From an uncultured Cellulophaga sp. (GTDB lineage: Bacteria > Bacteroidota > Bacteroidia > Flavobacteriales > Flavobacteriaceae), in NCBI GenBank assembly GCA_947496695.1, contig CANMEI010000003.1:284109-348108 (forward strand): DNA of 64,000 nt, read 5' to 3'. The position numbers and the translations under genes were made by a program. Position 1 is the first letter of the stretch, and each line of letters begins with the position of its first letter. Below the pieces are notes generated by a model. That model did no database searches. It was not told the origin of the DNA and saw only the letters and a program-made list of their open reading frames with translations. Shown here piece by piece: positions 14,780 to 23,676 of this stretch.

Positions 14780-17098
14780 TTAGTATAAAATTTTAAGTTT
14801 TTGTTGCTCTTCAACTTTTATTTCACCTGAGTTAACAAGTATGTTATTTGCATGGTGATTATTTTTTTCTCCCCATAAAACAGCTGCAAATTTAGGAGCA
14901 TTATTTTTGAATGTATTGTTTGTAATTTCAACATTTATAATACCTCTTGTTTTTAATAAAATTGTTTCTTTTTCTCTTTTACCACAATCAGAAAACGTAC
15001 TATTTACAACAGATAAAACACCTCCGATAGTTGATTCATCGTATCCACCTCTATAAAAATTAATTACATTATTATGTACATTAATAAATTCACATCGCTC
15101 AAAATTTACCATTTCAGCATTGTAATCTCCTCGCTCTTCAGAAGCAAGTACAATTCCGTTTTCACAATTACTAATTGTTGAATTTTTAAATAAAATTGAA
15201 TCCGCAAACGAACCTTTAGTCGCTTTTAAAACATAATCAAAATTCTCTAACTTACAGTTATCAGCAGATATCTTATATGCGGATGCCATGTTTTCTTTTA
15301 GTGGAGAAAAAGCAATTGTATTATTGTGTCCTTTCAATATTAAGTTTTCTAGTTTAAGGTTTGCATTAGAATGCATTTCAAAAGCCAGAGAATCAGATAT
15401 TTCAGAAAAAATAAGTGTTACTTTATTGACAGAATCCTTTGAACGGATAGTAATATCTTTATCAATTTTAAGTGAATTATTAATTGTATATAATCTACCC
15501 GTCAGTTCTATAATATCTCCTGGATTTGCGTGCTCGATTTTTTTAGTTAAATCACCTTCTGTAACTAATGCAGTAACTGTTTTTGGTTCACCAGCTATCT
15601 TCTCTGTACTAAACCAATTTGGTCCATATTTTTTCTTATCAATTTTGAAATTTTCAGCATTTGTTAATTTACTAATCGCTCCAATGCTATTATTTTCTTG
15701 TCTTGAAGCATCAAAAATATCTTTTTGAATAGTACTAAAATTATACCCATCAAAAACCTCTGTTATTACTTTATTATTAGATATTTCAGGAGCATATAAC
15801 CACTCATTTATTTTTTTCATTTTTAAAGAAGCATTTTCTAAAACATCATATTCTACATAATTAATACCATTATTGTCAATCAAATTATTTTTAAATAGAA
15901 TACCTCCCATTTCGCTATGGTTAATAACAGGTGTTTTATCTTCTTGAGTGTTGTAAATAATATTATTAGCAACCGTAGACCGTATTGGTGGTGCAGAACG
16001 AATTTCACTTGCAGGAAGCACATCAGCACTTTCTAAATTCTGACCAACACCAATTTGCCAAGGAGAGCTACAATCTACCCATGTATTGTAAGCAATAACT
16101 GCATCAGAAACTTGCAAATAACGGTTTAAAGGCGTCATTGGTATTCCGTTCATAATAGCAAGTGGAGACCTAAATGCTTCACCTTTTATTTTATAAAAAT
16201 AATTATTGGTAATCCAATGTCCTGCATTTACAACTCTAATACCTCCATAAAAATCAGAATCATCACCACCTATAAAAATATTACCATCAACAGTTGCGTA
16301 GCTACCGTGCCTTAAAACAAGTGAACCTTCGCATTTATAAAATATATTATTTTTATAAGAATTAAAGTTTGTTTTATCTGATATAATTTCAACTTCTCCA
16401 TTACAAGCTTCAAAATAATTATTAGATACATTTACATAACCAGGCACAAAACGAGTTTTACTATCACCTACACGTATAGTTTCTGCTCTTGGCCCACCTT
16501 TTCTTGGTCGTGGACCAAAATAATTATTTACTATTTGATGGTGACTATTTATGTGTTTATTACCTGTAAAAAACACTCTTACCGTTTCCCCATCATTAGA
16601 TTTTCCTGAAATATAACAATGATCTAATTGATTATTTTTACCATAAAATTCAACCCAATGGTCATTTATTAACCTGTTTGGTTTAGTGAAATTTTCTATT
16701 ACAGTATTAGTAACTCTACAATTGGTGGCAGTAATATCTTCATCAATCATATACCTAATTATACTGCTTTTAGGTGTATAGCCATTTTTAAAATACAAAC
16801 CATCAACTACTAAATAATCACCACCTAAATGAAGATAAGACATTCCTTCAATACACACTTTACCTGCAGTTTCAGCTCGTAGTACTATAGGATTTTCTTT
16901 TATACCTATTGCATAAAAATTAATTTCAACGTTATTCCAAATGCCATTTTTTAACACTATTTCATCACCTGGTACAACTTTTCCAATAACCTTATTTAAT
17001 TCGGTAATATCGTTTACATATATGATTTTTTTATGTAACTTTTCTTTACAAGAAAGCAATAAAAGCATCGTACTTATTGTAAGTAATATATATTTCAT
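14780..17098 (-). CDS. Family 6 polysaccharide lyase-type lipoprotein (alginate lyase / chondroitinase B fold)
   Basis: The 772-residue lipoprotein (LLLLSC, Cys17) has a right-handed beta-helix. Lys242 (EIISDK) and Arg263 (LRHG) are 21 residues apart, as are the catalytic Lys250 and Arg271 of chondroitinase B. Glu235 and Glu237 keep the spacing of that enzyme's calcium ligands. The N-terminal catalytic helix is followed by a second beta-helix half (about 500-770) with more repeats. Marine Bacteroidota homologues usually act on alginate. No SusC/SusD pair, other lyase or sugar regulator is nearby, so it is an orphan rather than part of a visible utilisation locus. Exact substrate is inferred. 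Confidence 0.88.
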   Translation of the reverse strand: MKYILLTISTMLLLLSCKEKLHKKIIYVNDITELNKVIGKVVPGDEIVLKNGIWNNVEINFYAIGIKENPIVLRAETAGKVCIEGMSYLHLGGDYLVVDGLYFKNGYTPKSSIIRYMIDEDITATNCRVTNTVIENFTKPNRLINDHWVEFYGKNNQLDHCYISGKSNDGETVRVFFTGNKHINSHHQIVNNYFGPRPRKGGPRAETIRVGDSKTRFVPGYVNVSNNYFEACNGEVEIISDKTNFNSYKNNIFYKCEGSLVLRHGSYATVDGNIFIGGDDSDFYGGIRVVNAGHWITNNYFYKIKGEAFRSPLAIMNGIPMTPLNRYLQVSDAVIAYNTWVDCSSPWQIGVGQNLESADVLPASEIRSAPPIRSTVANNIIYNTQEDKTPVINHSEMGGILFKNNLIDNNGINYVEYDVLENASLKMKKINEWLYAPEISNNKVITEVFDGYNFSTIQKDIFDASRQENNSIGAISKLTNAENFKIDKKKYGPNWFSTEKIAGEPKTVTALVTEGDLTKKIEHANPGDIIELTGRLYTINNSLKIDKDITIRSKDSVNKVTLIFSEISDSLAFEMHSNANLKLENLILKGHNNTIAFSPLKENMASAYKISADNCKLENFDYVLKATKGSFADSILFKNSTISNCENGIVLASEERGDYNAEMVNFERCEFINVHNNVINFYRGGYDESTIGGVLSVVNSTFSDCGKREKETILLKTRGIINVEITNNTFKNNAPKFAAVLWGEKNNHHANNILVNSGEIKVEEQQKLKILY

Positions 17099-17407
17099 TT
17101 TGGTTTAATTAGCTGGTTTAAGTATGATTATGTTTTTAATTTACATTTTTATTGAAAAAACATGAAAGATACTAAATATTGGCATTTTAAGGCTTACATA
17201 ATTATTAAACACCTGAAATAAAGGCTGTAAAAATACTTAAATGATAATTTGAGGTATCTTATTTATATAAAAAATTAGACTTTAAACTCCTGAGCTGATT
17301 AATTACTACTAATTAGTTCAATATGATATATATTCAATTAGATTTTTTTAAAATAAGGGTATATTAAATTTATTTTGATACCTATAATTAACACTCAAAG
17401 TCTTATT
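17099..17407. other. Intergenic region upstream of the PL6 lyase
   Basis: This is 309 AT-rich bases between the lyase start and the end of the VOC gene, both on the minus strand. It probably holds the lyase promoter. I see no open frame with a signal, no clear hairpin and no recognised operator. Confidence 0.5.
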
Positions 17408-17794
17408 CTATTTAACATCATTATTAACCTCTATCCAATAACCATTTGGGTCTTGAAAATAAACCTGTTGAATTCCGTCTTTTCTGACATAGCTTTTAGT
17501 TGGTGTATCTCTCCAATCGCTATACTCAATATTCAATGCTTCTAAATGCTTTATAAACGTATTTATTTCAGCGGTTTCTAGTGCAAAATGAGTTGCCTTA
17601 ATTGGGGTCATCTCAAAATTTAAAGAAGGAATTAAATGTAGCTGTTTACCGTCTGTAAAAGAAAGCCATCTAGTTTTTGAGTTTGAGGCTGTATTTTCAA
17701 TTTCTTTTAAATGCAATACTTTCTTATAAAATTTAATAGATTCATCAACATTTTTTACAGCAATAGCTATATGATTAATTGAAAAGCTTGGCAT
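17408..17794 (-). CDS. VOC-family (glyoxalase/dioxygenase fold) protein
   Basis: The 128-residue single-domain protein has the paired beta-alpha-beta-beta-beta modules of the vicinal oxygen chelate fold. It starts SINHIAIAVKNVDESIKFYK and ends QVYFQDPNGYWIEVN, giving metal ligands His (NHIAIA), His (THFAL) and Glu (WIEV). Such proteins include glyoxalase I and ring-cleaving or resistance enzymes; the substrate cannot be told from sequence. A degraded copy of its C-terminal third lies at 59988-60119, so this gene once had a paralogue. Confidence 0.85.
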   Translation of the reverse strand: MPSFSINHIAIAVKNVDESIKFYKKVLHLKEIENTASNSKTRWLSFTDGKQLHLIPSLNFEMTPIKATHFALETAEINTFIKHLEALNIEYSDWRDTPTKSYVRKDGIQQVYFQDPNGYWIEVNNDVK

Positions 17795-17916
17795 GATTAT
17801 ATAATTTTAATAGTACTCAAATATCTGAATTAATTTATAAACTTCACTATAACAATACTCTATGAAAGAAATATTTAAATAGTACTAAGCTTTACTATTT
17901 TAGTGTGTAAAATGAA

Positions 17917-17970
17917 AAAGTACAAACCAGTTATAAAATAGCTACCTATTTTATAACTGGTTTGTACTTT
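17917..17970. terminator. Perfect 25-bp hairpin, terminator for the VOC gene at 18001
   Basis: Arms 17917-17941 and 17946-17970 are perfectly complementary over 25 bases with loop CTAC. It starts 30 bases beyond the stop of the minus-strand VOC gene and can act on either strand. It is the longest perfect stem noticed in the window. Confidence 0.8.
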
Positions 17971-18000
17971 AATTTGATTGCTGTACAACTATTTCAAAAT

Positions 18001-18513
18001 TTATTTTGTGTAAGCTCCTGATGAATATGTTAATTCATAACTATGTGTATAAATTTCAAAAACAATACCAAATGGATCTTCTACATAACACATTTTAAAT
18101 GGTTTATCTTCAGGGTAATATTCTCTAATTGGCATTCTTTGTTTTCCTCCATGAGATACAATTTTATCTATAAACTTCTCAATTTCAGGATCTTGAATAC
18201 AAAAATGAAAAAGGCCAGTATTAAAAGGATTAAACTCAGGAGCTTGTTTAACTCCATGAGGGAATGAGAACAACTCAATTCCTATACCATCAGAAGTAGC
18301 TAAATGAGCTATTTCAAATTCAGTCCAGTCATCGCCAAAAACATCAATACACATTTGGCCAATAGCCGTTTCAGTTTCTTTTTTCACTTTAGATGGTTCC
18401 ATAATAACATACCACCCCATTACTTCTGAATAGAATTCAACGGCCTTATTAATATCTGGAACCGTAATTCCTATATGTGAAAATGATTTTGGATAAGTTT
18501 TATTATTTGTCAT
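18001..18513 (-). CDS. VOC-family protein, longer type
   Basis: From ATG at 18513 (MTNNKTYPKSFSHIGITVPD) the product has 170 residues; a TTG seven codons upstream is less likely. It has the two-module VOC fold with SHIGITVPDINKAVEFYSEV at the N-terminus, a central LFHFCIQDPEIE and a C-terminal YVEDPFGIVFEIYTHSYE. The conserved His/His/Glu metal positions are present. Divergently encoded 120 bases away is an HxlR-type regulator, a common partner for small stress or detoxification enzymes. Regulation by it is inferred. Confidence 0.85.
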   Translation of the reverse strand: MTNNKTYPKSFSHIGITVPDINKAVEFYSEVMGWYVIMEPSKVKKETETAIGQMCIDVFGDDWTEFEIAHLATSDGIGIELFSFPHGVKQAPEFNPFNTGLFHFCIQDPEIEKFIDKIVSHGGKQRMPIREYYPEDKPFKMCYVEDPFGIVFEIYTHSYELTYSSGAYTK

Positions 18514-18633
18514 AACTTTTATTTTAGACTTCAAAATTATACTATATTTACCATATTATCAATAACTTACTAATAATAACCATAGTTACCCAAAGGGGTT
18601 AAATACTGATTTACAATAAATTATAATATTATT

Positions 18634-18945
18634 TTGATTAAAAAAATCACATGTCCTTTAAATTATACAATGAATTTAATTGGAACAAAATGGAAACCAT
18701 TAATTTTATTTCACCTTTTAGAAGGCGATTTACGTTCAGGAATATTACAAAAACACATTGAAGGTATTTCTAATAAGATGTTTACACAAACCGTGAGGGA
18801 ATTAGAAAAAGACGGACTTTTAACTAGAAAAGTATATCCTGTAGTTCCTCCTAAAGTAGAATATGGTTTAACTGAAAGAGGAAAATCTTTAGAAGGTATT
18901 CTAAGAAGTTTAGATCAATGGGGCTTAGATGATAGTAAACAGTAA
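18634..18945 (+). CDS. HxlR-family winged-helix regulator
   Basis: The 103-residue protein matches HxlR-type regulators: CPLNYTMNLIGTKWKPLILF, then FTQTVRELEKDGLLTRKVY and KVEYGLTERGKSLEGIL. The N-terminal Cys7 is the residue that senses thiol-reactive compounds in several family members. The start is TTG 18634; no ATG precedes the conserved part and the family starts here. It is divergent from the VOC gene ending at 18513 and probably controls it. Confidence 0.88.
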   Translation: MIKKITCPLNYTMNLIGTKWKPLILFHLLEGDLRSGILQKHIEGISNKMFTQTVRELEKDGLLTRKVYPVVPPKVEYGLTERGKSLEGILRSLDQWGLDDSKQ

Positions 18946-18989
18946 ATTATATTTTACGATTCTTTACATCTTATTATATTAATCATTAA

Positions 18990-19011
18990 AGCCTCTTTTA
19001 ATAAAGAGGCT
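18990..19011. terminator. Hairpin in the convergent region after the HxlR gene
   Basis: AGCCTCTTT (18990-18998) pairs with AAAGAGGCT (19003-19011) with a 4-base loop. It stands between convergent genes ending at 18945 and 19126. No T-run follows directly, so termination strength is doubtful. Confidence 0.4.
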
Positions 19012-19125
19012 AATGCATTGTTTAAAAAAAAATTATAACAGTTATTCTAATCGCTTCTACCCTTTTAAAATTTTCTTGAAGTTTATTATAAATTAAAATG
19101 ATTCTAGAAACTGTTATTACATATG

Positions 19126-19890
19126 TTAAAATAGATTTTTAATTTCAATATCAAATGCTAAATAATGAACGTCTTTTAAATCTGCTTTACCGAGAAGATT
19201 ATTCATATATCCAAAATTAAAAGTCGTATTTAATTTAGGTGCAGTTATAGCATAGTATAAGCTAAACCGTGCTTCTTTATATTCAAATTTACTCCATTTA
19301 TCTTCTCTTGTGGTTGAAAATAAAAATTCAGCCGATGTAATCAATTTATGTGTTTTTAACTGGTTTAAACTAAAAGCCATTTTACCACGAAAACGAGATC
19401 TAAATTGCCTATCTTCTGTATAAGGGTCAAAATTACGATCGTAAAAAAATCTCATTTCAGGTCGAAAACTAATTGAATAATCTATATTTTTAAAACTATC
19501 TAAATAAAATATTCGCCCATACATTCTAATTTCTTGCCGTGCATTTTCACTATCTAATTCATAAGGTTCTGTAGTTTCATATTCATTCTGCCACCTATAA
19601 CTTAACGCGCCAGAGTATTTCCAATGTTTTTTAAAATGATTTGATATTTCTTCATTTACAACATAAATAGAAGGATTTTGAACCAAATTGTAATTGTCCG
19701 GGTCACTAATTCTACCTAAACCAATATGTGATGCTAAAACTACCGTACCAGATGAATTAAGTTTTTGTTTTAGTCCTAAAGCAAACCAACTCGCATCATT
19801 TGTATCACCCAGTCCAGGAGGAGTGAACTGGGCAAAACAATTTGCAGAATAGATAATTATTAAAAAAATAGTGAATGATAATCTATACAT
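19126..19890 (-). CDS. DUF2490-type outer-membrane beta-barrel protein
   Basis: The 254-residue protein has a signal peptide (FTIFLIIIYSANCFAQ) and alternating amphipathic strands rich in Tyr, Trp and Arg. It contains KHWKYSGALSYRWQNEYE and IRMYGRIFYLDSFKN and ends with an aromatic Phe (EIKNLF), as outer-membrane barrels do. The order of motifs fits the DUF2490 family. It is the last gene of a minus-strand run: response regulator, kinase, PepSY-like protein, this barrel. It may be an output of the two-component system. Confidence 0.8.
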   Translation of the reverse strand: MYRLSFTIFLIIIYSANCFAQFTPPGLGDTNDASWFALGLKQKLNSSGTVVLASHIGLGRISDPDNYNLVQNPSIYVVNEEISNHFKKHWKYSGALSYRWQNEYETTEPYELDSENARQEIRMYGRIFYLDSFKNIDYSISFRPEMRFFYDRNFDPYTEDRQFRSRFRGKMAFSLNQLKTHKLITSAEFLFSTTREDKWSKFEYKEARFSLYYAITAPKLNTTFNFGYMNNLLGKADLKDVHYLAFDIEIKNLF

Positions 19891-19902
19891 ATGCTTTTAA
19901 AT

Positions 19903-20349
19903 TTAGTCTGTAATTTTGCTTATTACATTTCCATTACTATCTAAAATAACATCCCAATCTTGTTGGGTTAAAGCATCTAATTCTATTTTGTAAATTACTT
20001 TACCATTATCTGTTATTCGTTCTAAATCATCAATTGAATAGCCCTTAAATTCAGACTTAATTTTATTTTTAACAGTTTCTGGCAATTCACTTTTTGACAC
20101 ATCCTCTTTATGCTTCACCATTTCACCGCTGGTATTGTACCATATTTCATGATCCGTATTCCATCCTATTTCAAATTCAACATTATATAAATTACTATCT
20201 ATTTCCCATTCAATATCTGTAGCTTTTGGATATTGATTATTAAATTGATTTAAAATAACTGATGGCACTTGACTTTGCGTAATGTCTTGTGCTTGACTTG
20301 TGAATGTAATAGCTAACACTGTTCCGATAATTAAAAACTTGTTTTTCAT
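19903..20349 (-). CDS. PepSY-like periplasmic protein
   Basis: The 148-residue protein has a signal peptide ending TFTSQAQ, then two repeats of the PepSY-like fold. These are VILNQFNNQYPKATDIEWEI...YNVEFEIGWNTDHEIWYN and VKNKIKSEFKGYSIDDLERI...VIYKIELDALTQQDWDV. The family is common in Bacteroidota and often sits beside two-component genes. It may inhibit proteases or sense ligands, but its role is not established. It lies 12 bases before the DUF2490 gene and 74 bases after the kinase. Confidence 0.8.
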   Translation of the reverse strand: MKNKFLIIGTVLAITFTSQAQDITQSQVPSVILNQFNNQYPKATDIEWEIDSNLYNVEFEIGWNTDHEIWYNTSGEMVKHKEDVSKSELPETVKNKIKSEFKGYSIDDLERITDNGKVIYKIELDALTQQDWDVILDSNGNVISKITD

Positions 20350-20423
20350 TTTGTATAATTTTTAAATTTATACTACAAATGAAAAACCTGAATATGGAAA
20401 CAATTGGGAATAACTAAAGTTGA

Positions 20424-21713
20424 TTAATTATTTTTTTGAGAAAAATCAACTTTAAAACAATGTAATGTTTGTTTATAATTATAAGATAGTGAAATTGCAT
20501 ACAAACTAGCGATAGCCTTTGTAATAGTAAGCCCTAAGCCTGTGCTACTCTTTGAATTAGATTTATAAAACCTTGTGAAAATTAATTTTTCATCAAGTTT
20601 TTCTATATCACCAGTATTATTTATTTCTAAAAAATTATCTGAAATTATAATTTCCATTTTACCATTTTCAATATTGTGAAATGTGGCGTTTTTAATTAAA
20701 TTTGAAATCATAATACTAGCCAGAGAAGTATCCATATTAACTTTTAAATCAAATTTATTTTCTACAATAATATTGATGTTTTTGAAAGCTATGATATCTT
20801 CTAAATCGTGTAAACATTGTTTTACTATTTCATTAATAGAAATAGTTTTATTATCTAAAAATTGTTTGTTTTCAATTTTGGTTAAGAGTAGTAAAGACTT
20901 ATTTAAGCGCACCAACCGTTGAATTACTTGATAAACTTCAGTAATATTCTCCGCATCCATGCTATTAAAATTACCTTGTTCTAAAAGTAATTCTAATTTA
21001 TTGGTTGCAATAGCTAATGGTGTTTGCAGTTCGTGAGATGTATTTCCTATAAACTCTTTTTGTTGTTCAAAAACGTTTATATTATGAGCTAACAATGTAT
21101 TTACCGCTTTTTGTAAATCAGTAAATTCTTTGACATTTGTTTTTGTTTCAGGAATTTTTTGAGTTTTTCCTAGATGGAATTTTTTTATTTGATTTAGAAG
21201 ATCATAAAAAGGCTTCCAAAGTCTTTTTAAGACAATATTATTAATAAAGACTATTCCAATTATTAAAATGATATAGAGCCAAATAACATCTAAAAGCAAC
21301 TCGCGAATCAAGTCATCTTCCTCTACCATAGAGTTAGCTACTTTTAATTGGTAATACTGCCCGTTAATTTTAAAAGCAGTAATTAACATTCGTACAGGTT
21401 CTGGTTCTGGTGCTATATCATCAGCATCTTGCATTAACAATATAGTGTCTACATACCTATCTTTAATAGAAAGTGCTAATTGCTCGTCAATTTTATGAAT
21501 GGTAAAAAAACTTTCATCAAAATATTGCTTGTTTAAAATACTAGGGTCTTTAATCGCATTTTTTATAATTAAACGCTTGTAGTTTTCTAAGCCTTCGTCA
21601 ATACTACTTTTTATTTCTTTAAGCATATTAACATAAAAAACTACAGCCCAAATAGTAACAATACCTAATATAGAAACAGATAAATATTTTATAGATTTAT
21701 TGAGTAATTTCAT
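20424..21713 (-). CDS. Sensor histidine kinase (HisKA/HATPase_c)
   Basis: The 429-residue kinase has two membrane helices (about 10-30 and 138-158) enclosing a periplasmic sensor region. A HAMP-like linker follows, then the H-box IGNTSHELQTPLAIATNKLE, an N-box region (NLIKNATFHN) and the G-box SKSSTGLGLTITKA. It overlaps the response regulator start/stop as ATGA (21710-21713), so the two are translationally coupled. Its signal is unknown. The downstream PepSY-like and DUF2490 genes are likely targets or accessory parts. Confidence 0.92.
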   Translation of the reverse strand: MKLLNKSIKYLSVSILGIVTIWAVVFYVNMLKEIKSSIDEGLENYKRLIIKNAIKDPSILNKQYFDESFFTIHKIDEQLALSIKDRYVDTILLMQDADDIAPEPEPVRMLITAFKINGQYYQLKVANSMVEEDDLIRELLLDVIWLYIILIIGIVFINNIVLKRLWKPFYDLLNQIKKFHLGKTQKIPETKTNVKEFTDLQKAVNTLLAHNINVFEQQKEFIGNTSHELQTPLAIATNKLELLLEQGNFNSMDAENITEVYQVIQRLVRLNKSLLLLTKIENKQFLDNKTISINEIVKQCLHDLEDIIAFKNINIIVENKFDLKVNMDTSLASIMISNLIKNATFHNIENGKMEIIISDNFLEINNTGDIEKLDEKLIFTRFYKSNSKSSTGLGLTITKAIASLYAISLSYNYKQTLHCFKVDFSQKNN

Positions 21714-22387
21714 TTTAATACAAGTTTATACCCAACTCCATAAATAGATTCTATTTCAAATGTAGCTTTAGAAGCAAGCAGTTTTTTACGTAGATTTTTT
21801 ATTTGATAATATACAAAGTCTAAATTATCTGCCTGATCAGTATTATCACCCCAAACATGTTCTGCCAGTGCATTTTTTGTAACTAAACGGTTTTTATTTA
21901 GCATAAAGTAATTTAAAATATCAAACTCTTTACGGTTAAGGGTAACCAAATTATTATTTACAAAAAACTGTCTTTCATTAATTGCTAAAGTTGTGTTTCC
22001 TAGCTCAATATCACTTTTTCCATTTAATTCTTTTCTACGTATAACAGCTTTTATTCTAGCATTAAGTTCTGCTAAATGAAAAGGTTTGGTAAGATAATCA
22101 TCGGCACCTAACTCTAGTCCTTTAAGTTTATCATCAAGAGAATCTTTGGCTGATATTATAATGACATTCTCACTTTTATTTGCCTTCTTAAGTTCTTTCA
22201 AAATATCTAAACCACTACCCTGTGGTAGCATAATATCTAGTAAAATACAATCATAATCATAAACAAAAGCTTTTTCAACAGCTGTATAATAATCACTAGC
22301 TGTTTCCACTAAAAACTTTTCTTTTTCTAGAGATTGCTTAATATTATAAAGCAATTGTTGTTCGTCTTCTATGATTAAAATTTTCAC
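21710..22387 (-). CDS. OmpR/PhoB-family response regulator
   Basis: The 225-residue protein has a receiver domain with phospho-acceptor Asp in DCILLDIMLPQGSG (about residue 51) and the switch Lys in GADDYLTKPFH. The C-terminal winged helix contains NRLVTKNALAEHVWG and ends IYGVGYKLV. It starts the minus-strand transcript and overlaps the kinase gene by 4 bases. It should bind DNA when phosphorylated by that kinase. Confidence 0.94.
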   Translation of the reverse strand: MKILIIEDEQQLLYNIKQSLEKEKFLVETASDYYTAVEKAFVYDYDCILLDIMLPQGSGLDILKELKKANKSENVIIISAKDSLDDKLKGLELGADDYLTKPFHLAELNARIKAVIRRKELNGKSDIELGNTTLAINERQFFVNNNLVTLNRKEFDILNYFMLNKNRLVTKNALAEHVWGDNTDQADNLDFVYYQIKNLRKKLLASKATFEIESIYGVGYKLVLK

Positions 22388-22497
22388 AGTACAAATTTGT
22401 ATAAAAAATCTGGAAAGATATGGGAATTTACGCCAGATTATACTTTATAACCTTTAACATTAAAGGTATTTCAATTTAGAATATTAAGGTAGATTTT

Positions 22498-23634
22498 TTA
22501 GTAAAAATCTCTCCACCAATTTGTATAATTATTTATAGAGTCTTTGATAATAATTTTTTCTCCTATTTTAGGCGTTATTACTTGTAAATTTAACTCTTTT
22601 GCTTTAGCCTTTAAACGTTCTACAGGATCAACCCATTCATGTAATGCTAACTTGAAACCTGCCCAGTGTATTGGCATAATTTTTTTAGCTTTTACATCTA
22701 CCCCAGCTTGTGCTGTTTGTTCAGGCATCATATGAATATCTGGCCACATTTTATTGTACTGACCACATTCCATAAGAGCTAAATCAAACGGGCCATATTT
22801 ATTACCTATTTCAATAAAATGAGTTGCATAACCACTATCGCCACTAAAATAAATGTTTTCATTCTCAGATTTAATAACCCATGAACTCCATAAGGTACTT
22901 TGTCCATTATTAAATTTTCTACCTGAAAAATGTTGAGCAGGTGTACAAATTAATTTGAGAGATTCAAGCTGTACATCTTGCCACCAATCTAATTCGGTGA
23001 TTTTACTTGCCGAAACACCCCAAGCTTCTAAATGTGTCCCTACACCAAGTGGCACATAAAAATGTTTTGTTTTACCTTTTAATTGCACCACAGAATCATA
23101 ATCTAAATGATCATAATGATCATGAGAAAAAATTACCGCATCTATTGGTGGTAACTCATCAATTGCTATTGGAAATTCTTTATTAAAACGATTAGTACCA
23201 AGTAAAGGATGAGGAGCCGCTACTTTACCCAACATTGGATCTAATAAAATATTTTTCCCTTCTATTTGTAATAAAAAAGCAGAATGTGCAAACCAAATTA
23301 AACGAGCATCACCTTTATAATTTGCTATACTTGTCGTATTTATCTTTATAGGTTTTAAATCTTCTTTTGGCCTACCATTAGGCACTTTAGTAGTAAAAAA
23401 AGCAATTGCCAGTTTTAGCGTTTCAGAAAAACTTAAATCTTTTGGTACTGGCAATGTATTGTGAAACTTACCATTTTTATATTGTTTTGATTCTTGGTAT
23501 ACTTGTTGTTGTTTTTTAGTAACATCACCACCAAAAGCTGGATAAAAGTTAGTAAATAATACATAAGCAAGTACTAAGAGGCCAATTATTATAAAGATTG
23601 TTATCATTATTCGTTTTGTTATTTTTTTGGCCAT
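22498..23634 (-). CDS. Membrane-anchored metallo-beta-lactamase-fold hydrolase
   Basis: The 378-residue protein has an N-terminal membrane anchor (residues 9-31) and a metallo-beta-lactamase domain. The metal motif HxHxDH is His171, His173, Asp175, His176 (SHDHYDHLDYDSV); further ligands are in YFSGDSGYATHF and IMPIHWAGFKLA. The overall pattern matches the NAPE-PLD/UlaG-like group, phosphodiesterases acting on lipid or sugar phosphate substrates. Actual substrate is unknown. It is followed (minus strand) by the two-component operon after a 110-base gap. Confidence 0.88.
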   Translation of the reverse strand: MAKKITKRIMITIFIIIGLLVLAYVLFTNFYPAFGGDVTKKQQQVYQESKQYKNGKFHNTLPVPKDLSFSETLKLAIAFFTTKVPNGRPKEDLKPIKINTTSIANYKGDARLIWFAHSAFLLQIEGKNILLDPMLGKVAAPHPLLGTNRFNKEFPIAIDELPPIDAVIFSHDHYDHLDYDSVVQLKGKTKHFYVPLGVGTHLEAWGVSASKITELDWWQDVQLESLKLICTPAQHFSGRKFNNGQSTLWSSWVIKSENENIYFSGDSGYATHFIEIGNKYGPFDLALMECGQYNKMWPDIHMMPEQTAQAGVDVKAKKIMPIHWAGFKLALHEWVDPVERLKAKAKELNLQVITPKIGEKIIIKDSINNYTNWWRDFY

Positions 23635-23676
23635 TTGTTTAACATTAATCGACGTAATATTTTAATTTCACAAAGC

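Noticed and set aside
15288..15728. 146-codon plus-strand open frame inside the PL6 gene
   Set aside because: It is antisense to a protein with clear catalytic residues and shows no start context or domain.
17917..17970. Long perfect hairpin as part of an attC, MITE or CRISPR-like repeat
   Set aside because: It is single-copy, lies just past a gene end and has terminator-like composition; no repeats with regular spacers occur.
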